DNA of 64,000 nt from CAWGOF01 sp963824225 (GTDB taxonomy: Bacteria > Acidobacteriota > Polarisedimenticolia > Polarisedimenticolales > Polarisedimenticolaceae). Position numbers and translations under genes: made by a program. A model generated the notes under the pieces. That model saw nothing but the letters and a program-made list of their open reading frames with translations. It did not search any database and was not told the DNA's origin. Below, piece by piece: positions 45,582 through 55,358 of the stretch (position 1 is the first letter of the stretch; the number at the start of each line of letters is the position of its first letter). The stretch covers positions 930,001-994,000 of the forward strand of contig CAWGOF010000003.1 of NCBI GenBank assembly GCA_963824225.1, in the 5' to 3' direction.

Positions 45582-46090
45582 GGCGCGACTCCGGCGCGGA
45601 CCAGCTCGGCGCGCAAGCGCTCGCGGGCCCGGTGCAGCCGAGCCTTCAGCGTCCCGAGCGGGATGCCGAGCATGCTGGCGATCTCGTCGTACGGCAACCC
45701 CTGAACCTCGCGTAGAACGATCACCGAGCGGTCGGCCTCGCTCAGGTCGTCGAGCGCGCGGCCGAGCGCGCGCGACATCTCGCTCGACCCCGCGAGACGC
45801 TCCGGATCGGGCGCCGACCCACCGTGCCGCTCGAGAACGTCCGGCCCGTCGTCGACCTCGGCGCGGACGATGCGGCGGCGCAGCCGGTCGATGCACAGGT
45901 TCCGCGTCGTCCGCAGGAGCCAGACGACCGCGAGCGAGGGCTCGACCTGTTCCCGATGGCGCCACAGCCGCACGAGCGCCTCCTGTGCCACGTCCTGGGC
46001 CTCGACCCCGTCACGGAGCATCATCGCCGCGTACCCGTGGACGCGGTCCTTGTGCTCCAGGACGGCCAGCTCGAACGCCCGGGGGTCCAT
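45578..46090 (-). CDS. ECF RNA polymerase sigma factor
   Basis: 170 residues. Region 2 (AFELAVLEHKDRVHGYAAMM, AQDVAQEALVRLWRHRE) and region 4 (LSEADRSVIVLREVQGLPYD, EIASMLGIPLGTLKARLHRA). ATG 46090 is chosen because sigma2 begins directly after it; the open frame upstream has no sigma-like sequence. First gene of the sigma/anti-sigma/DUF4252 operon, divergent from the outer-membrane barrel gene. Confidence 0.92.
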   Translation of the reverse strand: MDPRAFELAVLEHKDRVHGYAAMMLRDGVEAQDVAQEALVRLWRHREQVEPSLAVVWLLRTTRNLCIDRLRRRIVRAEVDDGPDVLERHGGSAPDPERLAGSSEMSRALGRALDDLSEADRSVIVLREVQGLPYDEIASMLGIPLGTLKARLHRARERLRAELVRAGVAP

Positions 46091-46139
46091 CGCACACCCA
46101 AAGAACGGCTTGGCCCCGGGGAAGTTGCATGGTCCGAAT

Positions 46140-46168
46140 TTGACATCGGCCGAGGCGTTTTGGACAAT
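46140..46168 (+). promoter_or_regulatory. Sigma70 promoter of the outer-membrane barrel gene
   Basis: TTGACA (46140-46145), a 17-base spacer and GACAAT (46163-46168) make a near-consensus vegetative promoter. The leader is about 50 bases and ends with AAAAGGAGAG seven bases before ATG 46226. It lies in the divergent gap with the ECF sigma gene. Confidence 0.75.
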
Positions 46169-46225
46169 GCGCGTTCCATTCTGACCGCGCCAGCCCACCG
46201 GCGCATCCGAAAAAGGAGAGACCGA

Positions 46226-47044
46226 ATGATCAGAGGACTCGCGGTTGCGGTTCTGACCGTCGCCGCCGGTGTAGCCAGCGCGCAGGAGCCGATCCCGGAG
46301 CCGACCCCGGCCCCCGCTCCCGCTCCCTCGGTGGCGGGCAAGCGCACGGACCGCCTGTTCTTCAACTTCATCGAAGATGCCGCGGTAGTCACCCACCAGT
46401 GGTGGGAAGCACAATTCGAGTACACGGACGGCGATCCGGTCGACTCGGTGATCCTGCGCGGCGTTGCCGCGTTCCAGCCGCTGCAGAGCCTCGAGGTCGG
46501 CGGGCGGGTCGGGTTCGGCAGCACCGACACGCCGTCGGGCTTCCCGGACGGCTCGGGAGCGACCGATTTCGACCTGTGGGGCAAGTGGTACTTCGAGACG
46601 CCGAGCGGCACGACCGAGTTCGCTGCGGGTGCGGTCGTGACCCTGCCGACGGGGGACAACACGGCCGGGCTAGGCTTCGATGCGTTCGCGGTCGAAGGGT
46701 TCGGGTGCATGCGCTACAACGCGAACCGGTTCACCCTGACGGGCAAGATCGGTCTGCGGCTCAACGAGGACGCCTCGTTCCTCGGCTCGAGCGACATCGA
46801 CGGCGAGACGTCCGCGTCGATCGGGGGCGGTGTGCTCTGGCCGTGGACCCAGAAGGTCACGTTCGTCGGCGAGCTCAACTTCGAGGATGGGCGGTTCGAG
46901 GGCGCGGACTCGGACACGCGGTTCCTCGCCGGACTGAACTGGCGCACGGGCGGCCGGGGCATCCTCCGTGGAGCGGTCACGCTCGGTATGAGCGACGGCG
47001 CGCCCGACGTCCAGTTGCTCGTGGCCTACGCCTGGTTGTTCTGA
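46226..47044 (+). CDS. Outer-membrane beta-barrel protein
   Basis: 272 residues. Signal peptide MIRGLAVAVLTVAAGVASAQ, a Pro/Ala linker (EPIPEPTPAPAPAP), then about 12 alternating amphipathic strands (WWEAQFEYTDGDPVDSVILR, VGGRVGFGSTD, TTEFAAGAVVTLPTGD, GGGVLWPWTQKVTFVGELNF) and a terminal Phe (VAYAWLF), the outer-membrane insertion signal. Resembles transporter-like barrels of unknown substrate. Strong Shine-Dalgarno and promoter suggest high expression. Confidence 0.82.
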   Translation: MIRGLAVAVLTVAAGVASAQEPIPEPTPAPAPAPSVAGKRTDRLFFNFIEDAAVVTHQWWEAQFEYTDGDPVDSVILRGVAAFQPLQSLEVGGRVGFGSTDTPSGFPDGSGATDFDLWGKWYFETPSGTTEFAAGAVVTLPTGDNTAGLGFDAFAVEGFGCMRYNANRFTLTGKIGLRLNEDASFLGSSDIDGETSASIGGGVLWPWTQKVTFVGELNFEDGRFEGADSDTRFLAGLNWRTGGRGILRGAVTLGMSDGAPDVQLLVAYAWLF

Positions 47045-47076
47045 GCCGGCTCGGTCGCGGGATCGTCCGCGCGCTC

Positions 47077-47101
47077 GCCCGGCGCCTCACCGGTGCCGGG
47101 C
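47077..47101. terminator. Stem-loop between convergent genes
   Basis: GCCCGGCGCC (47077-47086) pairs with GGTGCCGGGC (47092-47101), one G-T wobble, loop of five bases that contains part of the HAD stop codon. It may act as a terminator for both converging genes; no U tract. Confidence 0.4.
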
Positions 47102-47812
47102 AGGCGCGAGCAGCTCCTCGATGGCCGAGATGCGCGGCGCGTCGACGTCCGGAAACGCATCGTGGCGATCGAGCAGCACGGGCGCAATACCGGCGGCGCG
47201 GGCGCCAAGGACGTCGATCGCCGGAACGTCGCCGACGAAGATCGCGCGATCGGCCGACACGCCGATCCGCTCGAGCGCCAGGGCGAAGATCGCCGGGTCG
47301 GGCTTCTCGAGACCCACGACGTGCGAGTCGATCACCGCCCCGAAGGCACCGCGATAGCCCGCGGCGTCGAGGTCTCGCGCCACGTTGCCCTCGGCGTTGC
47401 TCACGACGGCGAGTCGGTAGCCCCGACGCTTCAGCTCGCGCACCGTGCGCGGCCCGCGCTCGACCGCGACGGTCCACAGTCCGACGCGCTGGTGCGCCTC
47501 CCACAGCGCGTCGATCAACGCCTCGCGATGGTCTTCGTGCACGCCCGCACGACCGAGGATCGAATGGAAGTAGTCGCGCCACGCGGCGCTCGACCGGCCG
47601 CCTTCGAGGACCTGCCGGTGGATCTCTTGCCGCGCCAAGGCCTCGTGGCCCGCCAGGCCGCGCTCGGTGACCCGCAGCCCCGCGGCCGGTGCCAGGCGCG
47701 TCGAGATCAGCCGCCTCAGGTAGCGGTAGTCGAGGTCGAGCAGCACGCCCCCGGCATCGAGAAGCACGGCGTCGATCGCGGCGGGCCATCCGCCGACCGG
47801 GCCTCGGGTCAC
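47087..47812 (-). CDS. HAD-superfamily hydrolase
   Basis: 241 residues. Motif I is DAVLLDAGGVLLDLDYRYL; note that the usual nucleophile-plus-two Asp is replaced (DAGGV in place of DxDGT), as in many epoxide-hydrolase-like/YjjG-type members. Motif II AVVSNAEGNVARDL, motif III GLEKPDPAIFALALERIG, motif IV IFVGDVPAIDVLGARAAG. Probably a small-molecule phosphatase. GTG 47812 overlaps the zinc-ribbon gene stop (GTGA). Confidence 0.88.
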   Translation of the reverse strand: MTRGPVGGWPAAIDAVLLDAGGVLLDLDYRYLRRLISTRLAPAAGLRVTERGLAGHEALARQEIHRQVLEGGRSSAAWRDYFHSILGRAGVHEDHREALIDALWEAHQRVGLWTVAVERGPRTVRELKRRGYRLAVVSNAEGNVARDLDAAGYRGAFGAVIDSHVVGLEKPDPAIFALALERIGVSADRAIFVGDVPAIDVLGARAAGIAPVLLDRHDAFPDVDAPRISAIEELLAPARHR

Positions 47813-48261
47813 GTGGCGTCCTCGAACTTCAGCCCGCAGCGTGGGCAAGCCGACGCATCCGCCGGCACGCTGGCCCCGCACTCCTCGCAGCGGAACTCCT
47901 GCGCGGCGTCCGACTCCCCGACCTCGTGGTACCCCAGCTCCTGCGCCGCGTCGGCCAGGCGCGCACGCTCGACCCGCAGCCAGCACTCCTCACCGTCGGG
48001 CGCGTGGGGCGCATCACGCAGCACGACCTCGGTGCGGATCCCCAGCCGGCGCAGCCGGGCCCGCGCCTCGCGGGCCTCGTCGAGCTCGAGGAACCCGCAG
48101 TACTCGGCCATCGGCACGGGGCCCGCGGCCGGGGCCGCGGCGGGCACGGGGCTCGAAGCCCCAGGGGCGGGGGCCCCGAGCTCGGGCACGAGGTCCACGC
48201 CGCACGCGGCGCAGCGCGTAAAACCGGCGCGAAACTCGTCTCGGCAGCTCGGGCAGAACAT
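47809..48261 (-). CDS. Double zinc-ribbon protein with DUF2007-like core
   Basis: 150 residues. N-terminal ribbon MFCPSCRDEFRAGFTRCAAC, C-terminal ribbon FRCEECGASVPADASACPRC. Between them a DUF2007-like segment (LELDEAREARARLRRLGIRT, LRVERARLADAAQELGY), a family annotated as putative signal-transducing. Start ATG 48261; the frame further upstream is not zinc-ribbon-like. Coupled to the HAD gene. Confidence 0.78.
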   Translation of the reverse strand: MFCPSCRDEFRAGFTRCAACGVDLVPELGAPAPGASSPVPAAAPAAGPVPMAEYCGFLELDEAREARARLRRLGIRTEVVLRDAPHAPDGEECWLRVERARLADAAQELGYHEVGESDAAQEFRCEECGASVPADASACPRCGLKFEDAT

Positions 48262-48328
48262 CGGGCGAGAAGCGTAGCAGACCCGCGCCGGGCTGGAAAA
48301 CCCGATGCCGACTGGTCGATGATGAGGC

Positions 48329-48347
48329 CGGGACCGCACCGGTCCCG
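48329..48347. promoter_or_regulatory. Palindrome in the divergent gap upstream of an ECF sigma gene
   Basis: CGGGACC and GGTCCCG form a seven-base stem with a five-base loop, about 80 bases before the sigma factor start. Could be an operator or leader hairpin. TAGAAA follows shortly, without a convincing -35. Confidence 0.3.
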
Positions 48348-48427
48348 AATGCTAGAAATGGCCGGTCGTTAAGCAACCACCCGGGGGCCCCGTCTTTATG
48401 AACGGAGAACGCGAGACCGGAGACCGA

Positions 48428-48973
48428 ATGTTGCACGCCGTCGCCGCATCCACCACCGGCCCCAACGCCGACCTCGAGCGCGTGTTCCGCGAGCACAACC
48501 GGCTCGTCCTGCGCGCGGCGTACCGGGTCACCGGCAGCGCCCAGGATGCCGAGGACGTGCTGCAGACCGTTTTCATGAGGCTCGTACGGCGCGAGGGCGG
48601 ATCGGGACTGTCCGACAGCCCGAGCCACTACCTGCACCGCGCGGCGGTCAACGCGGCGCTCGACATCGTGCGCTCGCGCCAGGCCGCGCGCACGTCGCCC
48701 CTCGACGACGTCGCACCGGTTCTCGCCGCGTCGTCCGACGAGTCGCCTGAGCGCGTGCAGGCGGGCAGCGAGCTGCGCGCACAGATCCGCGCCGCGCTCG
48801 GGCGGATGAACCCGCGGAACGCGGAGATCTTCGCGCTTCGGTACTTCGAAGGCTACGGCAACCACGAGATCGCCAAGATGCTCGGAACCTCGCGCAGCAC
48901 GATCAACGTCATCCTGCACCGGATGCGTGAGCGGCTGCGGGAAGAGCTCGAACGTTTGGGAGGCACGCCATGA
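48428..48973 (+). CDS. ECF RNA polymerase sigma factor
   Basis: 181 residues from ATG 48428, which has GGAGA seven bases upstream; an in-frame ATG at 48398 lacks one. Region 2: ADLERVFREHNRLVLRAAYR, AQDAEDVLQTVFMRLVRREG. Region 4: ALGRMNPRNAEIFALRYFEG, HEIAKMLGTSRSTINVILHR. Stop overlaps the start of its anti-sigma/FecR partner (ATGA). Confidence 0.9.
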   Translation: MLHAVAASTTGPNADLERVFREHNRLVLRAAYRVTGSAQDAEDVLQTVFMRLVRREGGSGLSDSPSHYLHRAAVNAALDIVRSRQAARTSPLDDVAPVLAASSDESPERVQAGSELRAQIRAALGRMNPRNAEIFALRYFEGYGNHEIAKMLGTSRSTINVILHRMRERLREELERLGGTP

Positions 48974-51691
48974 ACCCCCGAGACCTCGATTCGATCCTCG
49001 ACCGGACCCTGGACGAGATCCGGAACGACGGGATGGCACCCGAGGCCGAGGGCCAGGCTGCCGAGCGCGTGTGGGCGTCGCTCGCCCGAGACGCCGTGGT
49101 CCATGCGGAGCCCACAGAGCCGCGGCACTCGATTCGCGACTGCGCGGACTTCCAGGCGTTGCTCCCGGCGTACCTGCGCGGCGATCTCGTCGACGCCCGG
49201 CGTATGCTGCTCCAGGATCACGTGACCGAGTGCGTGGCGTGCCGTCGCGCGCTGCGCGGCGCACGCGACCTGCGGCGCCAGAAGCGCGTCGATCCGACGA
49301 CGGCCGAGGCTCCGAGCCCGATCGGCCGCTGGGCCTGGCGCGTCGCCGCCGCGGCGGTGATCTTCGTCGCCCTCATCGGCCTGAGCGTGAAGACCGACAT
49401 CCTGACGCTCGAGGCCGGCGGGCTGATCCACATCGAATCGATCGACGGCGAGGCGTTCAGCGTGCTCGACGCGATCACGTCGCCCGTGCGCGCCGGGGAC
49501 CAGATCAGCTTCCAGGATGCGAAGCTCCTGCGCACGGGCAAGGACTCGCGCGCGATGGTGCGGCTGGCCGACGGCTCGCTCGTCGAGATCGGTGAGCGCG
49601 CCGAGCTGGCGGTCCGGGACCGCCGGCCGGTGTGGCGCCGATCGGGGGGCGACGCGGTGATCGACCTGCGCCGCGGCGCCGTGATCGTCGAGGCGTCGGA
49701 CCAGGGCTCGGGGCACCTGTTCGTCGATACCCCCGAGGCCGAGGTGTCGGTGACCGGCACCGTGTTCGCCGTGAACCACGGCGTCAAGGGCTCGCGCGTG
49801 ACGGTGCTCGAGGGCGAGGTCCGCGTGGACCACGATCGCCAGGAGGACGTCCTGCACCCGGGCGACCAGGCGACCACGCGCCGGACGCTCGAGCGCGTGC
49901 CGATCGACAAGGAGATCGCCTGGAGCGCGAAGATCGAGCAGCACCTGGCGCTCGTGCGCGAGCTGACCCGCATCGGACGCGAGATCGACCAGGAGATCCA
50001 GGGGCCGGCGCGGCGGTTCGACACGGCGCTGCTCGATCGCGTGCCCCCGGGCACGGCGATCTACGTCGGCATCCCGAACTTCACGGATGCCTTGGGCCAG
50101 GCCTACGACCGGATGCAGACCAAGATCTCGTCGAACGCGCTGCTCGCCGAGTGGTGGCAGAAGTCGGTGGCCGAGAACGGCGCCGACGCGAAGATCGCCG
50201 AGGCGATCGACCGGCTCCGCAGCTACGGGCGGACGATCGGGGAAGAGGTCGTGGTCGCGGTCGGGAACGGCCCGAACCACTCGGGTTTCGAGGGAGCAGA
50301 AACACCGCTCGTGCTCGTCGCCGCGCGCGTCGTCGACGCCGCGCAGCTGCGCGCGCTGGCGAGCAAGGACCTCGCGGGCGACCTCGGACGGAAGGTGGCG
50401 CTCGTCGGCGACCCGCTGCCCGAGGTCCTGCCCGAGGCCGAGCTGTACCTGTGGATCGGCGACGAGTTCCTCGCGGTCTCGCCGCGCATCGAGTCGATCC
50501 AGGAGTTCGCCAACACCGCGCACGGTGGCGGGGCGAGCCCGTTCTACGGCAGCTCGTTCCACACGCGGCTGGCCGATCTGTACGCGAACGGCGTCGAGTG
50601 GGTCGCCGCGGCCGACGTGGCGACGCTGCGGAACGCGGGCACCGAGCCCGAGGGCGAGGCCGAGCGGTCGCTCGAGGCCGCGGGGATCCTCGATCTCGAG
50701 CACGTGATCGGCGAGCACAAGGAGTCGAACGGGACGAGCGAGAACCGCGCGGTCCTGATCTTCGACCAGCCGCGCCGCGGTGTCGCGTCGTGGCTCGCCG
50801 AGCCCGGTCCGATCGGCGCGCTCGATTTCATCTCGCCCAACGCGTACATGGCGGCGGGCTTCCTGATGAAGGAGCCGGTCCAGGTCGTCGACGAGATGGT
50901 CGAGTTCTTCGGCGAAGGCGCGCTCGAGGGGCTGCACGAGCTCGAGCGCGAGGGGACGATCAACGTGCGCGAAGACATCGCCCAGGCGATCGGCGGCGAC
51001 TTCGCCTTCGCGCTCGACGGTCCGATCCTGCCCGCTCCGGCGTGGAAGTTCGTGCTCGAGGTGTACGACCCGGCGCGGCTCCAAGCCACGATCGAGCGCA
51101 TCGTCGCCCGCGGGGACGCCGAGCTGCGCGAGCACGGCAAGGCCGGCCTGTCGGTCGAGCACCAGGACCGCGACGGACGAACGTGGCACGAGATCCGCTC
51201 GCTCGACACCGGCCTCTCGGCGCACTACGTGTTCGTCGACGGCTACCTCGTGGCGTCGGCCTCGCGCACGCTCGTCGAGCGGGCGCTGGCGTTCCGCGCG
51301 AGCGGCGTGACCATGACCTTGAGCCCGACGTTCCAGGGACTCCTGCCGCGCGACGGGCAGGCGCACTTCTCGGCCGTCCTGTTCCAGAACCTGGGGCTCG
51401 ATCCTCGAGCCGCTGGGAGACGCGCTGAAGCGCCGGGGCCCCCATGCGGGGCAGGGCGGCGACGGACCGACCGAGCTGCTCGACCAGATCGGCCTGTTCG
51501 CCGAGCCGAGCCTGACCGTGGCGTACGGCGAGCCGAACCGGATCGTGCTGGCCAACACGAGCGAGGGCGGCCTGTTCGGCCGCGGGCTGGCGTCGATCCT
51601 CAGCGTCCCGAGCTTGCTGAATGTGCGAGAATTGCTCGGCGACGCGGTCGACGAGGAGCGGGCCGAGGCGGATTCCGGCTCGGGCAGCTGA
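48970..51691 (+). CDS. Anti-sigma/FecR-domain protein with large C-terminal domain, one frameshift near the end
   Basis: 906 residues after correcting one inserted base near 51403. Domains: cytoplasmic zinc-finger-like anti-sigma segment (about 50-110, DHVTECVACRRALRG), one membrane helix (WAWRVAAAAVIFVALIGLSV), FecR-type beta domain about 165-300 (ISFQDAKLLRTGKDSRAMVR, VTGTVFAVNHGVKGSRVTVL, GEVRVD), then about 600 residues of alpha/beta sequence (TAIYVGIPNFTDALGQAYDR, GDFAFALDGPILPAPAWKFV) that resemble DUF3352-like exported proteins. It should hold the upstream ECF sigma inactive until a periplasmic signal is sensed. The size of the C-terminal part is unusual for a FecR protein. Confidence 0.82.
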
Positions 51692-51757
51692 CGCAGCCCG
51701 ACTCGTCCGTCCGCCGAGGAGTCGCAGGATGGCCGCGCGAATGGTGATCCCCGGCCG

Positions 51758-52699
51758 ATGAGCGCGGTCATCGAGCTCGACGGGCTGACGGTCCGGTTCG
51801 GGCGACGAACGATCCTCAACGAGCTGCGCGGCGCGCTCGACGGCCGGGCCATCGGGCTGCTCGGCCCGAACGGCGCCGGCAAGACGACGCTGCTCCACAC
51901 CCTGCTCGGGTTCCACCCGGCGTCGGGCGGAACGCGCGCGCATCTTCGGCCGCGACATGCGCACGGAGACGCGCGAGATCCGCGCGCTGATCGGCTACAT
52001 GCCCGAGAACGACGCGTTCATCGCCGGCATGACCGGCGTGCGCTTCGTGCGGCTGATGGCCGAGCTGTCGGGCCTGCCGCCGCGCGAGGCGCTCGAGCGC
52101 GCGCACGAGGCGCTGTTCTACGTCGGCCTCGGCGAGGCGCGCTACCGCAAGCGTCGAGACGCTACTCGCTGGGCATGAAGCAGATGGCCAAGCTGGCCCA
52201 GGCGATCGTGCACGGGCCGACGCTGCTGTTCCTCGACGAGCCGACGAACGGCCTCGATCCGCCGCACCGGCGGCGCATGATGCGGCTGATCCGCGAGATC
52301 CGCGACGCGGGGCGAGCGTGCACGTGATCCTGTCCTCGCACCTGCTGCGCGACGTCGAGGAGTGCTGCGACGAGGTGCTGGTCCTCAAGGAGGGCGAGAT
52401 CGCGGTCTACTGCGACCTCGAGGAGGAGCGGCGGGCCAACCGCAAGTTCCTCGAGCTCGAGACGCACGGGCGACAACGCCGACGTTCGCCGAGGCGGTCG
52501 AGGCGCTGGGCTGCGAGGACGCGCTGCTCGGCCGCGCAGCAGCTCAAGATGGTGCTGCCCGAGGGCGTCGAGGTCCGCGACCTCTACCGGCTCGCGGCCG
52601 ACGCGCGAGGTGCAGATCCGCCGCCTGGACTACAAGCCGCGACTCGCTGCAGGACATCTTCCTGCAACGCGATGGAGGTCAGGCCATGGCGGTCTATGA
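51758..52699 (+). CDS. ABC-2 type transporter ATP-binding protein, heavily frameshifted
   Basis: Walker A LGPNGAGKTTLLHTLLGFHP, signature region YSLGMKQMAKLAQAIVH, Walker B LLFLDEPTNGLDP, switch VILSSHLLRDVEECCDEVLV. I infer about 12 single-base insertions between 51940 and 52680; removing them gives 309 residues ending AMEVGHGGL with TGA at 52697, which overlaps the permease ATG (ATGA). Every segment between shifts keeps family sequence, so the gene is probably intact in the cell. It energises export with the permease at 52696. Confidence 0.82.
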
Positions 52700-53582
52700 G
52701 CGCACGCTACCGGCGCTACGCCGGGCCGCTGACGCCCGAGCGCTGGTCGCGCTTCCTGGTCTTCCCGCGCTACGCGTTCGACGAGGTGTTCCAGTCGCAA
52801 GCTGTTCGTCGCGCTTCTTCGCGCTGTGCTTCGCTGTGCCCCTGGCGATCGCCGCATCCTGATCTACCTGCACCACAACCTGGGCGCTCCTCAGCTCTTC
52901 TCGACCTGACTCGGCGACGATGTCCCAGATCTTCGCGCATCGACGCCACGTTCTTCTACAACTGGCTCATGATAGCCGCAGGTCGCGCTCGCGTTCCTGC
53001 TCGACGCTCCTCGTCGGGCCCGCGCTCGTACTCGCCCGACCTGCGCAACAACGGCCTGGCGCTCTATCTGTCGCGCCCGTTCTCCCGCGCCGAGTACATG
53101 CTGGGCAAGATGTCGTCCTGCTGATCCTGCTCTCGGCCGTCACCTGGATCCCGGCCTGCTCGCTGTTCGTCTTCCAGGCCTACCTCGAGGGCCGGACTGG
53201 CTCGCGGCGAACCTGGCGTCGCGGTGCGCGGCCTGTCGTCGGGATGCTGGGTCTGGATCCTGCTCCTGTCGCCTCCTGACGCTCGCGCTCTCGGCGTGGG
53301 TGAAGTGGAAGCCGGTCGCGCGCATCGCGCCTGATCCTCTTCTTCATCGTCGCCGCGGGTCTGGCCTCGGTGATGAACGCTGCAGTCCTCCGCACCGATT
53401 GGGCCAGCGTGCTGCAGCCTCACCGACATGATCCACGTGATCGTGGACCGGCCTGTTCGGCGTGCCGTCGAGCTCGAGGTCCCGCCGTGCGGCGCGGCCT
53501 GGACCGTCCGTGCTCCTCGCGTGCCTGGTCTGCGTCTGGCTGCTCGCGCGCAAGCTGAGACGCCTACGAGGTCGTGCGCTGA
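52696..53582 (+). CDS. ABC-2 type permease, heavily frameshifted
   Basis: ATG 52696 (MSARYRRYAGPLTPERWSRF). Reading across frames gives membrane segments KLFVAFFALCFAVPLAI, FFYNWLMIAQVALAFLLTLL, DLRNNGLALYLSRPFSRAEY, LLILLSAVTWIPACSLFVFQ, GCWVWILLLSLLTLALSAWV, ALILFFIVAAGLASVM and LLACLVCVWLLARKLRAYEV, as in ABC-2 permeases with about six helices. I infer about 15 insertions and 4 deletions (GGG to GG or GG to G); the corrected length is 291 residues. It pairs with the ATPase encoded upstream. Confidence 0.78.
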
Positions 53583-53583
53583 C

Positions 53584-54543
53584 ATGCCGCGAGCGCGAGC
53601 CCGACCGCGCGATCGTCTTCGAGAACGTCTCGAAGTTCTACGGCGAGGTCCTGGGCGTCAACCGCGTCAACTGCGATCCCGCCGGGCATCACCAGCCTGG
53701 TCGGCCCGAACGGCTCGGGCAAGACCACCCTGATGAACCTGATGACCGGCCTGCTGCGGCCGAGCCGGGGCACGATCCGCGTGCTCGGGGCTACGCCCGA
53801 CGACCCCGAGCGAGCTGTTCCGCCTGCGTCGGCTACTGCACGCAGTACGACTCCTTCCCGCGCGGGCTGACCGGACGCGAGTTCCTCTACGGCTACCTGC
53901 GGGTCCACGGCATACGACGACAAGGCGGCGGCCGAGCGCACCGACCGCGCGCTCGAGCGCGTGGGCCTGACCGAGCCGGCGCGCCGGCGCGATCGCCGGC
54001 TACAGCAAGGGCATGCGGCAGCGCATCAAGCTGGCCCAGGCCATCGCGCACGACCCGCGGTGCTGGTCCTCGACGAGCCGCTCAACGGCCTCGACCCGAT
54101 GGCGCGGGCCGAGGTCATCGCGCTGTTCCGCGACCTCGCGGCCGAGGGCCTGCACGTCGTGATCTCGAGCCACATCCTGCACGAGGTCGACCTGATCTCC
54201 GATCAGGTCGTGCTGCTGAACGACGGCTACGTGCGTGGCCGAGGGCACGATCCCCGGGGTGCGCGGCGAGATGGAGGAGCACCCGATGCAGATCCTGATC
54301 CGCTGCGACCAGCCGGCGCGACTGGCCTCGCGCGTGTTCCAGGTCGATCACGTGGTCGAGGCGCGGATCGACGAGGACCGCGGGGGGCTGCTCGTGAAGA
54401 CCAAGGACGCCGACCGGTTCTACCTGGTGCTCAACCACATCGTGCTGGAGAACGGACTGAAGGTCGAAGCCGTGGCCCCGGCCGACGAGGACGTCGATGC
54501 GGTCTACGAGTACCTGATCGGCGGAAACGGGGCCAGGTCGTGA
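53584..54543 (+). CDS. Second ABC-2 type ATP-binding protein, frameshifted
   Basis: Starts one base after the permease stop. Walker A LVGPNGSGKTTLMNLMTGLL, Q-loop VGYCTQYDSFPRGLTGREFL, signature AGYSKGMRQRIKLAQAIAHD, Walker B VLVLDEPLNGLDP, switch VVISSHILHEVDLISDQVVL. About seven insertions and one deletion are inferred (first right after ATG, last near 54237); corrected length 317 residues. The last 100 residues are in one clean frame and form the C-terminal domain. The stop overlaps the next permease's GTG. Confidence 0.83.
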
Positions 54544-55358
54544 ACGCGCATCGGCGGGCCCAGGTGCGCGGCGTTCTGAGGCTCGAGCTGCGCAAGGGGC
54601 TCCTCGGCCGCCGCGCGCTCCCGGTCTACCTGATCGGCCTGTTGCCCGTCGCCGCGACGTTCTTCTTCGTCCTGGTCAGCTCGCTCGTCGGCGGTGCGCC
54701 GCAGGAGTTCCGCGGGCCCCAGGGCGCGCACCTGTTCTTCATCGGACAGTTCCAGTTCATCCTGCGCTTCGTTCTGTTCGTCGGCTGCGTGTGGATCTTC
54801 ATGAACCTGTTCCGCGGCGAGGTGATCGACCGCAGCCTGCACTACTACTTCCTGACCCCGATCCGGCGCGAAACGCTCGTGGCCGGGAAGTACCTCGCGG
54901 CGTGGCTCACGGCGAGCGCGGTGTTCGGTGGCTCGACGGCGGTGTGCTACGTCGTGGTGCACGCGTACCTCGGCGGAACCGCCTCGGCCCTGTCCGCGCC
55001 GGTCCTCGCCGTGCTGTTCCAGTACGTCGGTGTCGTGCTCCTGGGCTGCCTGGGCTACGGTGCGGTATTCCTCGTCGTCGGCCTGTTCCTGCGCAGCCTG
55101 ATCGCCCCGGCCCTGCTGATCTTCGCCTGGGAGTCGCTGAACACGTTCCTCCCGTCGTTCCTGAAGAAGATCAGCGTCGTGTTCTACCTGCAGGGCCTGA
55201 TCCCGTTGCCGCCGCCCGACGGCCCGATCTCGATCATCGCCGAGCCGGTGTCGCTGTGGATCGCGCTTCCGGGGATCCTGCTGTTCACCGCGGCGACGCT
55301 CGTCGCGGCCGGCTGGCGCATCCGGCGCGTCGAGGTCGTCTACGGCAGCGGAGACTAG
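54540..55358 (+). CDS. ABC-2 type permease
   Basis: 272 residues, intact, GTG 54540 in a GTGA overlap. Six hydrophobic segments: LPVYLIGLLPVAATFFFVLV, QFQFILRFVLFVGCVWIFMN, LAAWLTASAVFGGSTAVCYV, VLAVLFQYVGVVLLGCLGYG, SLIAPALLIFAWESL, LWIALPGILLFTAATLVAAG. Motif FRGEVIDRSLHYYFLTPIRR ETL is typical of the family. Partner of the second ATPase; the four genes form one exporter operon with unknown substrate. Its TAG stop shares CTAG with the convergent DUF4126 gene. Confidence 0.87.
   Translation: MNAHRRAQVRGVLRLELRKGLLGRRALPVYLIGLLPVAATFFFVLVSSLVGGAPQEFRGPQGAHLFFIGQFQFILRFVLFVGCVWIFMNLFRGEVIDRSLHYYFLTPIRRETLVAGKYLAAWLTASAVFGGSTAVCYVVVHAYLGGTASALSAPVLAVLFQYVGVVLLGCLGYGAVFLVVGLFLRSLIAPALLIFAWESLNTFLPSFLKKISVVFYLQGLIPLPPPDGPISIIAEPVSLWIALPGILLFTAATLVAAGWRIRRVEVVYGSGD

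Noticed and set aside
46091..46225. A GGAAC-type ECF autoregulatory promoter upstream of the sigma gene
   Set aside because: A GGAAC occurs on the minus strand but no matching -10 lies at the required 16-17 bases. Only the plus-strand sigma70 promoter is convincing.
51758..54543. Multiple small novel ORFs in the ABC region
   Set aside because: The short frames are fragments of two ATPases and one permease displaced by single-base indels; joined, they give complete family members.
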